A stretch of DNA of 64,000 bases from assembly GCF_024181225.1 (NCBI RefSeq), contig NZ_CP051198.1, positions 434,001 to 498,000 on the forward strand. The letters run 5' to 3'. Shown one piece after another: positions 7,127 through 15,457 of this stretch. The position numbers and the translations under genes are program-made. Below the pieces are notes generated by a model. It worked only from the letters and a program-made list of their open reading frames with translations, made no database searches and had not been told where the DNA came from. Origin of the DNA: Treponema sp. OMZ 787 (lineage in GTDB: Bacteria; Spirochaetota; Spirochaetia; Treponematales; Treponemataceae). Numbering within the stretch: the stretch's first letter is position 1; each line of letters opens with the position of its first letter.

Positions 7127-7432
7127 TTATGTTCTTAATAAAACTTCCTCTTTTACTTTTGAATTAGTTAATTTAGGATATATTTTTATTTCTAGTCCCA
7201 TTCCAATACTATCAATATAATCAATAAGTGTTGATAGCTTTATATCCTTTCTTTTTTCTAATCTTGAAACAGATGATTGACTAAAATTTGCAATCTCGCT
7301 TTGAGTAAGTTCCTGTAATTCTCTAATCCTAGCTAATTTGATTGAAAAATTTTCTCTTTCTGCTTTCAATTTTGCTTTATTTACTTCTTCCTCACTCATA
7401 TATCTTTCCATCATTTCAAACGCGTCTTTCAT
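7127..7432 (-). CDS. XRE-family antitoxin (HigA-like)
   Basis: The 101-residue protein has a helix-turn-helix of the Cro/C1 type at about residues 33-85 (LARIRELQELTQSEIANFSQ, then SSVSRLEKR). It lies 9 bases downstream of a RelE/HigB-type toxin gene, the toxin-first order typical of HigBA. It should neutralise the toxin and repress the shared promoter. An attC site follows immediately, which makes the pair a mobile cassette. Confidence 0.8.
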   Translation of the reverse strand: MKDAFEMMERYMSEEEVNKAKLKAERENFSIKLARIRELQELTQSEIANFSQSSVSRLEKRKDIKLSTLIDYIDSIGMGLEIKIYPKLTNSKVKEEVLLRT

Positions 7433-7441
7433 ATTAACCTC

Positions 7442-7786
7442 CTAAATATATCCATATTTTTCAGCAATTTCTTCCGATCGTTTTATTAAATCTTTATAAA
7501 ACTTCTTTTCATTTACACCTTTTTTATCCCCACCTATAAGCAAAATTGCTTTTCTTTCCTTATCAAAGAAAAAAGAAACTCTTAAAACTGTTTCAGAAGT
7601 TCGGCCTCTTAATTCTTTTAAATTTTTTATCTTCTTTGAACCATGGATAATATCCGCATATGGACGGCTTAATTCAGGACCATTTAATCTCAAAAGTTCT
7701 GTCAAATAGTACAACTCTGACATACTATCCTTATCCAAAGATTTATACCATTCTTCGTATTCTTCCGTTACATTAACTTTCCACAT
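7442..7786 (-). CDS. RelE/HigB-family toxin
   Basis: The product from the chosen start is 114 residues and begins MWKVNVTEEYEEWYKSLD. It has the basic LKELRGRTSETVLRVSFFF segment and a C-terminal KKFYKDLIKRSEEIAEKY helix. This matches the Gp49/HigB branch of RelE/ParE toxins, which are ribosome-dependent mRNA interferases. I choose ATG 7786 because the promoter at 7793-7822 places transcription start exactly there. A longer frame from 7822 would begin inside the -35 box. Confidence 0.78.
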   Translation of the reverse strand: MWKVNVTEEYEEWYKSLDKDSMSELYYLTELLRLNGPELSRPYADIIHGSKKIKNLKELRGRTSETVLRVSFFFDKERKAILLIGGDKKGVNEKKFYKDLIKRSEEIAEKYGYI

Positions 7787-7792
7787 AATTAT

Positions 7793-7822
7793 ATTATATG
7801 CATTATAGTGCATATTTGTCAA
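7793..7822 (-). promoter_or_regulatory. Promoter of the HigBA-type module
   Basis: On the minus strand TTGACA (7822-7817) and TATAAT (7798-7793) are both perfect consensus and lie 18 bases apart. The last base of the -10 box is 7 bases from the A of the toxin ATG at 7786, so the mRNA would be leaderless. Confidence 0.8.
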
Positions 7823-7924
7823 TAGATAAATAAAAATATTTTAATATATCAAATAATTGTCTTTTATTACCGAATACCCTCATATACCTAAATTTTTATA
7901 AATCAAAACTTAAATTATTACTAT

Positions 7925-7957
7925 TGTTCTAATGCACTGATAATTTATAAGTGAATG
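7925..7957 (-). repeat. Possible degenerate attC-like site
   Basis: TTCTAATGCACT and AGTGAATGTTAAA form an imperfect inverted repeat just after the stop of the HicB/DinB-like gene, where an attC site would be expected. It is very AT-rich and short. The call depends mainly on its position. Confidence 0.25.
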
Positions 7958-8632
7958 TTAAATTTGTTTATTAGTAATATTATATTCAATTCTTTCCATT
8001 GATTTGGCATGAATTCTATCATGCCAAATCAATCGCCGCAGCACTTTTCTAATAGACCAATCTTCTTCATCATTCTTAAATACTCTATTTCCCTCTTCTT
8101 TGTATTTTTTTATTAATTCATCAATACAATTTTTTCTTCCTTTTATGATATCAAGATCAATATCGGCTTCTAAATCTATTTGTCCTAAGTAATATTTTTG
8201 TACATTACATATATGTTTATATTGTTCAAATATTGTAGAATATACATTTCCATAAAATGTTTTCCTCACTTTACTATCATCGATTACATTTTTGTTCTTA
8301 CATTTGCTATATACACTATCAACCTTTTTTGCTGATAACAATGCTAACTCACATTCATGATAAAAATCATTTTCATTCTCATACTCTTTCTTCTCTACTT
8401 CAAGAATAACATTACTATCAGCATCTTCAATCATCAAATCACTATGTACAATTACTTCCTCAATTTTATCAATCTCACTAACTTCTATATCCAACCATTG
8501 TTCATATTCTTTAATTTCTCTTTTGTATTTATTTCGTGCTTCTTCTATTGTTTTTCCTCGAACATAGGCACCGGGCAGATTTTCTATCCAACCAAGAAAT
8601 CCTTTTCCATTAGTTTCATATACTACTTTCAT
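7958..8632 (-). CDS. HicB-like domain fused to a DinB-like helical domain (cassette gene)
   Basis: The N-terminal 50 residues (MKVVYETNGKGFLGWIENLP, then GAYVRGKTIEEA) follow the HicB/UPF0150 fold pattern seen in type II antitoxins. The last 60 residues, including RKVLRRLIWHDRIHAKSMER, resemble the end of DinB/YfiT-like four-helix proteins that bind metal through histidines. No HicA partner is present, so an antitoxin role is doubtful. The ATG at 8632 is preferred because AAAGGA lies upstream. An ATG at 8650 has none. Confidence 0.6.
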   Translation of the reverse strand: MKVVYETNGKGFLGWIENLPGAYVRGKTIEEARNKYKREIKEYEQWLDIEVSEIDKIEEVIVHSDLMIEDADSNVILEVEKKEYENENDFYHECELALLSAKKVDSVYSKCKNKNVIDDSKVRKTFYGNVYSTIFEQYKHICNVQKYYLGQIDLEADIDLDIIKGRKNCIDELIKKYKEEGNRVFKNDEEDWSIRKVLRRLIWHDRIHAKSMERIEYNITNKQI

Positions 8633-8684
8633 ATAAATATTCCTTTGCATTTAATATTTTTCTTTTTGCGCGCTTTAGCACGCC

Positions 8685-8832
8685 GTCCTAACTACCGCTT
8701 GACCTGCATTTGTGTCTTTGCCTGAAGCGTATAGCGTAAGGCAAAGTTGGCGTAAAACTTGCGGTGCCGTATAGGCATATTAAGCAAGTTTTATGACAAA
8801 ACAATCGTCAGGTTGGAGCGAGTGTTAGGTGC
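8685..8832 (-). repeat. attC site of the EEP-hydrolase cassette
   Basis: The plus strand reads CCTAACTACCGCTTGACCTG at one end and CAGGTTGGAGCGAGTGTTAGG at the other. Inside, GTAAAACTTGC pairs with GCAAGTTTTATG. At about 148 bp it is a long attC. It starts 5 bases after the stop of the gene at 8837. Confidence 0.82.
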
Positions 8833-8836
8833 AATT

Positions 8837-9664
8837 TTATTCCTTAACATCTAAGGATATATATAATATTGAATGATCACTTAAAGTTTTGATCTTTCCA
8901 TAATTGAAGTTTTTCCCTTTATATTGCTTTACATCATCCATGTGTTGTGTTTCTACAAATTGATATAATTCTTTGCTGATAAAAATATGATCATCTTGTA
9001 TTACTTCCACATCATTATAACCGTTCAAATTACCACGAAAGAATGTTTGTTTGTATAAAGGTTCACATTCTATTAAGTTGGAATTCTTTATTGTTTCATT
9101 AAAGAATACTTTATCATCAGGATTTCCATGTATATAATACTTATCGCAGTTTAAATCTCCTCCAATTACAAGATTCTTTTTTGAAACAAACTCTTCAGTA
9201 AAAAAAGTTTTTAATTGTCCGGGGCCTTTTTCATCAGTATCTATATGAAGACTACAAAACAGTATTTGGTTATTATTAAAATTGACCTGCACTACTTTAA
9301 CTTTACCTGTATATTCGCTATTATATTTATTATTTTCATTTGGAAATACTTCTAAAGTAATATCTTTGGTGAAGTTACAATACTTTTCGTTCACAAATAT
9401 TGCAGTACCCCATTCTGAACCATTATTTTTTGAACCGGCATTTTTTGATGTATGACTTTCTGTCCAAAAAATATTAACATTTAATTCTGTTTCATCAATT
9501 GACTTTAGTAAAACTTCTTGTAAAAGAGCTACATCCGCATTTAGGTTATTTTTAAGAAAATCCAATGCTTGTCTTTGTCTGGCAATTTGTTTTTCAATGA
9601 ATGTTTGACTTTTAAATTTACACCAATACTCTGCAGCCATTAAATTCCAAGTAGCTATCTTCAT
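8837..9664 (-). CDS. Endonuclease/exonuclease/phosphatase-family protein (cassette gene)
   Basis: The 275-residue protein has the ordered motifs of the EEP superfamily: TWNL near residue 4, LLQE near 50 (metal-binding Glu), GGDLNCD near 170, DDHIF near 227 and LSDHSILYISL at the end (catalytic Asp-His). All key residues appear intact. The substrate is not predictable; DNA, RNA, lipids and phosphoinositides are all known for the family. No signal peptide is seen, so it is probably cytoplasmic. TTGGAGAA precedes the ATG. Confidence 0.82.
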   Translation of the reverse strand: MKIATWNLMAAEYWCKFKSQTFIEKQIARQRQALDFLKNNLNADVALLQEVLLKSIDETELNVNIFWTESHTSKNAGSKNNGSEWGTAIFVNEKYCNFTKDITLEVFPNENNKYNSEYTGKVKVVQVNFNNNQILFCSLHIDTDEKGPGQLKTFFTEEFVSKKNLVIGGDLNCDKYYIHGNPDDKVFFNETIKNSNLIECEPLYKQTFFRGNLNGYNDVEVIQDDHIFISKELYQFVETQHMDDVKQYKGKNFNYGKIKTLSDHSILYISLDVKE

Positions 9665-9731
9665 TTTTTCTCCAATATAGATGATATGTAATTTATAACT
9701 ATTACCTAACTGTTACGCCCTGCGTAGTCAA

Positions 9732-9842
9732 TCTAACATTCGCTTAACCTGTGAGGCGTATATTGTCACGAAACTTGCCGAGCGAAGCGACAAGCAAGTT
9801 TCGTGACAATAGCCGAGTCAGGTTGAAGCAGGTGTTGGATGC
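9732..9842 (-). repeat. attC site of the membrane-protein cassette
   Basis: TCTAACATTCGCTTAACCTG and CAGGTTGAAGCAGGTGTTGGA form the conserved ends. A perfect 17-bp stem (ATTGTCACGAAACTTGC with its complement, 9762-9810) fills the centre. The last codons of the neighbouring gene (stop at 9818) lie inside the site. Confidence 0.88.
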
Positions 9843-10453
9843 TCTTTATTTTGTATTCTATTCAAACTATCAATTATGAACCAAAGATTCCAAATCGCAA
9901 AAATAGTTATGATACAGACATTTATATATTTATTTAATAAGTACGGATATGCTTCTATAATTAATAACAGACCAACAAATAAACTCATAACCTTTTTAAG
10001 AATATTATTTTTTTTATTAAGACTCAGTATTATCACAATTGCTCCAATAATAAGAAATAATATATGTTGTGAACCAAAATATATACTTAATAACAATGTA
10101 ATATTTGATTCAATTAATACTAAATTGTTTATTTGATAAACCAACCTTCCTTGAATAATCATTATGAATAATAATATTGGTATACATAAAAGAACTAATG
10201 CTAATAGTATAAGGTTTTTCTTACTACGATTAATTATTGGATTACAGATACTTAAAACAAAAAAGATACATAACGAAACAGTTGAAAAACATAAAGATTC
10301 ATTTGAAAGCTGGATTGACAATTTATTATTTATTAACCATGTATCCATACTACTAGTAAAATCATACATAAAAAGACTATTAAACAAAAACGAAAATGTA
10401 AATAATGTTACAAAAATGATATATGCAATCACTAATTGCTTGATACTTTTCAT
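9818..10453 (-). CDS. Polytopic membrane protein (cassette gene)
   Basis: The 211-residue hydrophobic protein has about six predicted membrane helices and short loops. No family is recognised. AAAGGAATAAGAA precedes the ATG, and GTTAGAT, a cassette-boundary motif, lies 40 bases further upstream. The C-terminal ten residues are encoded by the attC site itself, so the end of the protein was probably acquired with the recombination site. Confidence 0.65.
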   Translation of the reverse strand: MKSIKQLVIAYIIFVTLFTFSFLFNSLFMYDFTSSMDTWLINNKLSIQLSNESLCFSTVSLCIFFVLSICNPIINRSKKNLILLALVLLCIPILLFIMIIQGRLVYQINNLVLIESNITLLLSIYFGSQHILFLIIGAIVIILSLNKKNNILKKVMSLFVGLLLIIEAYPYLLNKYINVCIITIFAIWNLWFIIDSLNRIQNKEHPTPAST

Positions 10454-10747
10454 TTCTTATTCCTTTATTTTCCTCTGCGCGAAGCTTCCATCTAACATAT
10501 ATTATGCGTATCTTGATAATAAACCAAAAAAGAAGTTTTTTCAAGTATGGAAAGCGGGATATTTTTACTTAATTGGAGATAGTTAATTTTATTTACCCTT
10601 TGCGAATCTCAAGAGAGAGCTTGTGTGTCTTTGCGTTCCTTGCGGTTAATTTTTGATTGGATTAACCGCTAAGATCGTTAAGGCCGCAAAGAATGTTGGA
10701 TTTAATTTGTATATCATGCCTTTAATTAGACCTTGGTAATGTTTTTC
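10454..10747. other. Non-coding stretch inside the cassette cluster
   Basis: No credible gene is seen. The stretch contains an ATCTAAC boundary motif near 10491, the palindrome at 10629-10691 and an ATCCAAC-complement (GTTGGAT) near 10694. The last two could be the arms of one very long or decayed attC site. It may be a cassette that has lost its gene. Confidence 0.5.
10629..10691. repeat. Nested palindrome
   Basis: CTTTGCG (10629-10635) pairs with CGCAAAG (10685-10691), and GCGGTTAA (10642-10649) pairs with TTAACCGC (10662-10669). Such TTAACCGC/CGCAAAG repeats are common non-coding elements in diverse bacteria. Here it may also be the core of a decayed attC. Confidence 0.7.
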
Positions 10748-10809
10748 GCACATTCTCTTAAAGTGCAACAAGGCTTGTCGCAATGTCAGGTTGAAGAAGA
10801 GTGTTAGGA
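10748..10809 (-). repeat. attC-like site of the VapBC-type cassette
   Basis: GCACATTCTCTTAAAGTG and CAGGTTGAAGAAGAGTGTTAGG are the ends, with GCAACAAGGCTTGTCGC between them. The outer core on the left is changed (CGCACATT for CTAACATT). The right core overlaps the toxin stop codon at 10804. Confidence 0.65.
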
Positions 10810-11199
10810 CAAAATTTTTAAACCGTATTTTTTATAATTTGTAATCTGATTATCAACAGATAAAAAATAGTAATCAGACTTTATTGATTGCCAAATCATA
10901 ATTCTATCAAATGGATCTTTATGCTCTATTGGTAATTTATAAAAAGTAATTAGTTCATCGTTTTGAAAAGACCTGCATTTTAAAAAACTATTTTCTACTT
11001 CTGCGTAGAATTCTTCCGGTTTTATTCCGATTAACGATAATTTTCCCATATTAAATTTTATTGATATTTCCCATAAACTAGCCTGACTATAAAAAACTTC
11101 ATTTTCATCGGCTAATAATTTATTATAAACCGACCGAGATATTTTACTTGTATCAATAAATGACCATAATAAATAATGTGTATTTAATAGGATTTTCAT
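10804..11199 (-). CDS. PIN-domain toxin (VapC-like), active site altered
   Basis: The 131-residue PIN-domain protein would be the RNase of a type II toxin-antitoxin pair. The family pattern LL-D-TH-x-LLW occurs at residues 4-12, but the first catalytic aspartate is replaced by asparagine (LLNTHYLLW, Asn6). The other acidic residues look intact: Glu in SLWEISIK, Asp in DPFDRIM, and Asp in SVDNQI. The substitution would be expected to weaken or abolish nuclease activity. The gene overlaps the antitoxin stop by 4 bases. Confidence 0.8.
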   Translation of the reverse strand: MKILLNTHYLLWSFIDTSKISRSVYNKLLADENEVFYSQASLWEISIKFNMGKLSLIGIKPEEFYAEVENSFLKCRSFQNDELITFYKLPIEHKDPFDRIMIWQSIKSDYYFLSVDNQITNYKKYGLKILS

Positions 11200-11435
11200 A
11201 AATTAATAAACTCTTCATCCGTAATAGCCCAATTTTCACTAAATTCAACTGTTGCTTTCCCTTCCAATGTACCGAGTTTCCTCATTTTTATCCTTTTATA
11301 CTCTTCAATTGGAACAATTACCGCTATTGTTTCTTTTTTTCGGCCAAATGCTATTCCGATTTCGTTACCTAATTCCACTTCTTTCAAAAGTGCAGAGAAA
11401 TTTGTTCTTATTTTCGCTACGGACAATGTTTTCAT
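11196..11435 (-). CDS. Phd/YefM-type antitoxin (VapB role)
   Basis: The 79-residue protein begins MKTLSVAKIRTNFSALLKEV and has the VAVIVPIEEY-like strand typical of Phd/YefM antitoxins (here IAVIVPIEEY). It should bind DNA with its N-terminus and mask the PIN toxin with its C-terminus. It is the most upstream gene of the minus-strand island. Its promoter puts the first base of the mRNA on the start codon, and there is no ribosome binding site. Confidence 0.82.
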   Translation of the reverse strand: MKTLSVAKIRTNFSALLKEVELGNEIGIAFGRKKETIAVIVPIEEYKRIKMRKLGTLEGKATVEFSENWAITDEEFINL

Positions 11436-11441
11436 ATAAGT

Positions 11442-11470
11442 ATAGTAGCATATATGTATAACATAGTCAA
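11442..11470 (-). promoter_or_regulatory. Promoter of the VapBC-type module, giving a leaderless mRNA
   Basis: TTGACT (11470-11465) and TACTAT (11447-11442) lie 17 bases apart on the minus strand. The ATG at 11435 is 7 bases past the -10 box. Confidence 0.75.
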
Positions 11471-11544
11471 TTTGTACATGTTTTAAGAAATGCTATTTCA
11501 ATGTTACATAGCGTTTTCTAACCGCTGTAAACTGCAACTGCCCT

Positions 11545-11572
11545 TTGAAAATCTCTTAATCTATGTTATAAT
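11545..11572 (+). promoter_or_regulatory. Promoter of the 11621 gene
   Basis: TTGAAA (11545-11550) and TATAAT (11567-11572) have a 16-base spacer. They lie about 50 bases upstream of the gene start. Confidence 0.7.
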
Positions 11573-11620
11573 GCAATCATAAAATGTCCGCAAGGTTCCG
11601 GCAAAGAAGAGGTGATTATT

Positions 11621-13594
11621 TTGAGTTTCTTAAATATTTTTAATAAAACAAATAGAAAGGTAATTCCGTTAGCTTATTATTTGGATTATGAGCAAGATGG
11701 AGACTACATTGAAGAAAATTATAATGATGTAACACTTGCGGATCCTGATGACTTTCCGGAAGAGCTTTTTGAAAAAATAATAATTATGACAAAAAGACTG
11801 CACGAAATGGGTGTATATGAAGAAAAAGAGATTGTCAGATTTATCATTCCTAAAATGCTTGAAACTCTTGAAACAGGCGGAATTTTGTCGGGAGTTTCCA
11901 TATCGAGTTTTGATACGGCAGGTATTGTTTTCGGAGAAAATTATGCAGGCTGGATATATAAGGGTGAAACAAAAAAAAGGGATGAACTTTTTTATAGAGT
12001 GCCGTATCAGTTAATTTTTTATCATAGCAAAAAAGAAGATAACTATTTTATTTGTAAAACAAAAGACAGACTTGAATTAAGACAAAACAAAGTGTCCGTT
12101 ACAAATTCGGAAAACAAAGAGCATATTATAAAAAATACAAAAAGTGTAAGCCTAACCGAAATAGAGATGAAAGAATTAAAAGCTTCGTTTTCTATATTAT
12201 TTATGTATATCAAAATGAATATTTTATTGAAGATGAAAAAGCTCGGCTACTCGGCATTTGCAGAAAAGATAGCGGAGCATTTTTGTGATTCGACAACAAA
12301 AGATGAATTTATATCCTGTGTCAATAAATATTTTTCTTTAAGTATATCGAAAGAAGATGAAAATAACTTTGTGTATGAAAACCTCTCCTTTAAGGAATTT
12401 TTATCCGAGCTTTTGATTAGAAACAATGACAGCTCACCTTTGAGCTCTTCATATTCAGGTATTATTAAATGGGCGGAAGAAAAAATCGGTATAAAAATTC
12501 ATCCTAAAAAAGAGTATCATGACCATATGGAATTTATAAGTCATCTTTCCGATATTCTTGCAGCTAAAAAGTACTATCTTTATTTTCTGATGAAAGAAGA
12601 TGTTTTGCATAAGACTCATCTTTTAATTGCAAAACAAAAGCATATTTTTGAAAACAATTCGAATTTCAGTTATGAAATTACAGCCCTTAGTGAGGATTTA
12701 CTAGACCGCTATGCTGAAGATATTTTTATCGAAAGAAAAGTAAGAGAAAATGCGAAAATCTTTTATCATATTATCGGAGTAGAAAATATAGATACTATGA
12801 TGATGAACATTATAGGAAACCGAGTATTGGACTATGCACTTTTTCAAAATTATTATTTATCGGTGGTTTGTTCCGATGAAGACAGGGATATTTATGATAT
12901 TTTGAGTGAACTTTTATCAAGATACGATATGCCCGATTTGATAAAACACGCATCAGATTGTGATAGTACATTGGATGCTCTTTATTTTTTGGAATTTGAA
13001 GCTGTGAATCCTGTGGACAGAGCTATACTTTATGCGCCTTTAATCAGACAAAATAAAAAGCTGCTGTATTCATTTGAAGCGGGTGATTATTTTTATCTCG
13101 GAATTATTGAAGATACTGTCGAAACAAAAAAAAGTTTTATAAAATGCGTGAACAATCTTTTAGAAATGAAGGAAATTGAAAATTATGTTATCTATGATAG
13201 TGAAGATAAAGAATTGTCTGTAAATCTTCTTTCCGGAATGGACATAACAATAGACGGTAAACATGTTTATACACAAGAAGATCTAAAAGAAAAATTTTAT
13301 AAAGAGAATTATGAAAATATAAGCAAAGAAGAAGCTGATAAATATCTATCAAGAATTGCGATTAAAAAGCCTGAGGTTAAAATATGTGTTTCAAATTATG
13401 AGGAAGAACCGGAGTTTACAATAAAAGCGGAAAACGGGAAGTATTTTACAAATCTGGATTTGCTTTTTCAAATACACAAACAGTTGGTTGAAAAAATAGA
13501 TTTCGCAAAAGTATTCGACGATAAGATATGTATTTCAAGTTTAAGGTTAAGTGTAGACAGAGATAAATACTATCTTTTTTTGGATGCCGCATAG
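11621..13594 (+). CDS. Large hypothetical protein
   Basis: The protein is 657 residues, soluble and acidic, with no membrane segment and no family I recognise. Residues 20-200 are mixed alpha/beta and the middle is largely helical. The last 120 residues again contain beta structure (KICVSNYEEEPEFTIKAENG). I choose TTG at 11621 because AGGTGA lies 6 bases upstream. A GTG at 11612 would overlap that site. It borders the cassette cluster but is on the opposite strand, with its own promoter and no attC. AT-rich codon use resembles the island more than the core genes. Confidence 0.7.
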   Translation: MSFLNIFNKTNRKVIPLAYYLDYEQDGDYIEENYNDVTLADPDDFPEELFEKIIIMTKRLHEMGVYEEKEIVRFIIPKMLETLETGGILSGVSISSFDTAGIVFGENYAGWIYKGETKKRDELFYRVPYQLIFYHSKKEDNYFICKTKDRLELRQNKVSVTNSENKEHIIKNTKSVSLTEIEMKELKASFSILFMYIKMNILLKMKKLGYSAFAEKIAEHFCDSTTKDEFISCVNKYFSLSISKEDENNFVYENLSFKEFLSELLIRNNDSSPLSSSYSGIIKWAEEKIGIKIHPKKEYHDHMEFISHLSDILAAKKYYLYFLMKEDVLHKTHLLIAKQKHIFENNSNFSYEITALSEDLLDRYAEDIFIERKVRENAKIFYHIIGVENIDTMMMNIIGNRVLDYALFQNYYLSVVCSDEDRDIYDILSELLSRYDMPDLIKHASDCDSTLDALYFLEFEAVNPVDRAILYAPLIRQNKKLLYSFEAGDYFYLGIIEDTVETKKSFIKCVNNLLEMKEIENYVIYDSEDKELSVNLLSGMDITIDGKHVYTQEDLKEKFYKENYENISKEEADKYLSRIAIKKPEVKICVSNYEEEPEFTIKAENGKYFTNLDLLFQIHKQLVEKIDFAKVFDDKICISSLRLSVDRDKYYLFLDAA

Positions 13595-13680
13595 ATGATG
13601 GACGATGATTATTTTGCGAATGATATTGAACTCGTATGCCGAATTGCAGGAGAACCGGATTGATAAAAATATCCGGTTCT
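13595..13680 (+). other. Short in-frame tail and hairpin after the large orphan gene
   Basis: Directly after the stop at 13592, ATGATG opens a 22-codon frame (MMDDDYFANDIELVCRIAGE) that ends at 13663. It may be a remnant of a following gene. AGAACCGGAT (13651-13660) and ATCCGGTTCT (13671-13680) form a perfect 10-bp hairpin between the convergent genes. It is not followed by a T-run on either strand, so terminator function is uncertain. Confidence 0.35.
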
Positions 13681-13686
13681 AAAAAA

Positions 13687-15444
13687 TTAAGCTTCCGCCC
13701 AAGTTTTTCCGGCGTATTTCGGTTTCCGCTTTTGGTCTTCCGTCATGTCGAGGCCGAGGGTTCCGCCCGGGTTCATTATGTTGTTCGGGTCGAAGTGTTT
13801 TTTTAAGGCCTTAAAGATTTCAAAATTGGTCTTGCCTATGGACTCTTCAACCCAGGCTGCCGTCATCTTGCCGACACCGTGATGGTGGCTCATGGCAGCC
13901 CCTGCCTTCATTATATTGTCGAAGATGCCGTACTGGTATTCTACATATTCTTCCTTATTTTTAAAAAGGCCTATAAAGATAAAGTAGAGGTTGGCCCCTT
14001 GAGGATAGGCATGGGAAAGATGGGTCATGCAGACCGTGTGAGGGCGGGATTTGGCAAATTTTCTTACCTCTTCGTGAACCCGAGGCATCATATCCCATGT
14101 TACACTGCATTCCATTGTGTCGATTATTACGCCGTAATCCTGCAAGGATTCCCTTAAATAGGGATCGGTAAAGCGGCCGTGCTCCCAGCCGTCCACCGGT
14201 TTGCCGGTTAAAAAAAGTCCGCCGTTTTGTTTGCATATACGCTTTACCTTTTTGTAAAGCTGTTTTGAAAATTCCTTATCGCCTTCGCTCCAGCCTAAAA
14301 AGAGGCAGCGTTTCATCGGCTTATATCCCATGAGGTTCATTGCGGTTTCTGCTATGGTGCCCTCTACTCCGTAGAGCTTTAAAACCATGTCGGTTTCTTC
14401 CGCATCCGAAAGCCTAAACACCGAAGGAAAGCCCGATTCGTTTTGCATAATCTCGCGGCAGGCCCTCATTCCGTCTTCCCAAGTTTTAAATATAAAGCTG
14501 AACTTCTTGCGGGTTTCAGGCCTATATCTAAAAAACCGCAATGTAACATTTGTAAGAATTCCAAAAGAGCCTTCGCTTCCCATCATAAGCTCATCGATAT
14601 CGGGGCCGACAGCATGGGCCGGAAGTCCGTAGCTTTTAACTATACCGGCAGGCGTTACATAGGTTTGTTGGAATACAATATCCTTTATGTTTCCGTAATA
14701 GGTGGAATTTTGGCCTGCTCCGCGGGTAACTACCCAGCCTCCCACGGAGGAGTACTCAAAGGACTGCGGGAAGTGTCCGCAGGTGTAGGCCATCCTTGCG
14801 TTGAATTCTTTTTGTGCATTGTTTAGGTGAGCTTCCAGTTGAGGTCCCGACATTCCGGCTTGAACCGTGATTGTCTGGTCTACCTCATTGAAAGCTAAAA
14901 CCTTGTTAAAGTTTTTACGCATATCGAGGGAGATGCCGCCCTTTACAGCCTCAACACCCCTTGTAACGGAAGAACCGCCTCCGTACACATAGAGGGGAAT
15001 CTTATGTTCATTTGCGTATGTTACGAGCTTAACGATTTGCTCATGATCGGAAGGGTATACAACAACATCGGCTATGTTTTCGAGGATGCCCTCACGGAGG
15101 CGGTAGGCATCGTACATGGTTTTTCCGTAGGCGACAGATACCCTGTCCTTAACGGCCGTGCTCACATCTGCCTCTCCGAAAATTTCTTTTAGAGCCTCAA
15201 TGTGTTTTTGTTCTAGGTTTACCGTAAGGTTTTCGGGCAGGGCTTCAAGCCCCTCAAAACGCTTTTGCTTAAAGACCTCATCTCCTATACCGAAGACGGT
15301 TTTCATATATTTATAAAGCCTTTCGTTAGGTTCTTTAAATTCGTTGGGGTTGCCCCACTTTGCAGCCTCTCTAAAAGAGCCCTTAGGCGGAGGTACCTGT
15401 TCCCAAACAGGTTTAAAATCCTTGTACCCGTATCTTTTTCCCAT
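13687..15444 (-). CDS. FAD-linked oxidase, alkylglycerone-phosphate-synthase-like
   Basis: The 585-residue flavoprotein belongs to the vanillyl-alcohol-oxidase fold. The FAD-binding PP-loop is at about residue 153 (YVYGGGSSVTRGV), with further FAD contacts in GMSGPQLEAHL and GSEGSFGILTNVTL. Near residue 545 it has the MSHHHGVGKM motif, whose histidines are catalytic in alkyl-dihydroxyacetone-phosphate synthase, the ether-lipid enzyme. D-lactate or glycolate dehydrogenases share the fold but usually lack this triple-His motif. It is the last gene of the GntR operon. A role in ether lipid or polyol oxidation is inference. Confidence 0.78.
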   Translation of the reverse strand: MGKRYGYKDFKPVWEQVPPPKGSFREAAKWGNPNEFKEPNERLYKYMKTVFGIGDEVFKQKRFEGLEALPENLTVNLEQKHIEALKEIFGEADVSTAVKDRVSVAYGKTMYDAYRLREGILENIADVVVYPSDHEQIVKLVTYANEHKIPLYVYGGGSSVTRGVEAVKGGISLDMRKNFNKVLAFNEVDQTITVQAGMSGPQLEAHLNNAQKEFNARMAYTCGHFPQSFEYSSVGGWVVTRGAGQNSTYYGNIKDIVFQQTYVTPAGIVKSYGLPAHAVGPDIDELMMGSEGSFGILTNVTLRFFRYRPETRKKFSFIFKTWEDGMRACREIMQNESGFPSVFRLSDAEETDMVLKLYGVEGTIAETAMNLMGYKPMKRCLFLGWSEGDKEFSKQLYKKVKRICKQNGGLFLTGKPVDGWEHGRFTDPYLRESLQDYGVIIDTMECSVTWDMMPRVHEEVRKFAKSRPHTVCMTHLSHAYPQGANLYFIFIGLFKNKEEYVEYQYGIFDNIMKAGAAMSHHHGVGKMTAAWVEESIGKTNFEIFKALKKHFDPNNIMNPGGTLGLDMTEDQKRKPKYAGKTWAEA

Positions 15445-15457
15445 AAGTCATTCTCCT

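Noticed and set aside
11612-11620. GTG 11612 as start of the large orphan gene
   Set aside because: The GTG is part of the AGGTGA ribosome site that serves TTG 11621.
13651-13680. Perfect 10-bp hairpin as intrinsic terminator
   Set aside because: No T-run follows it on either strand, so it is listed only as a hairpin.
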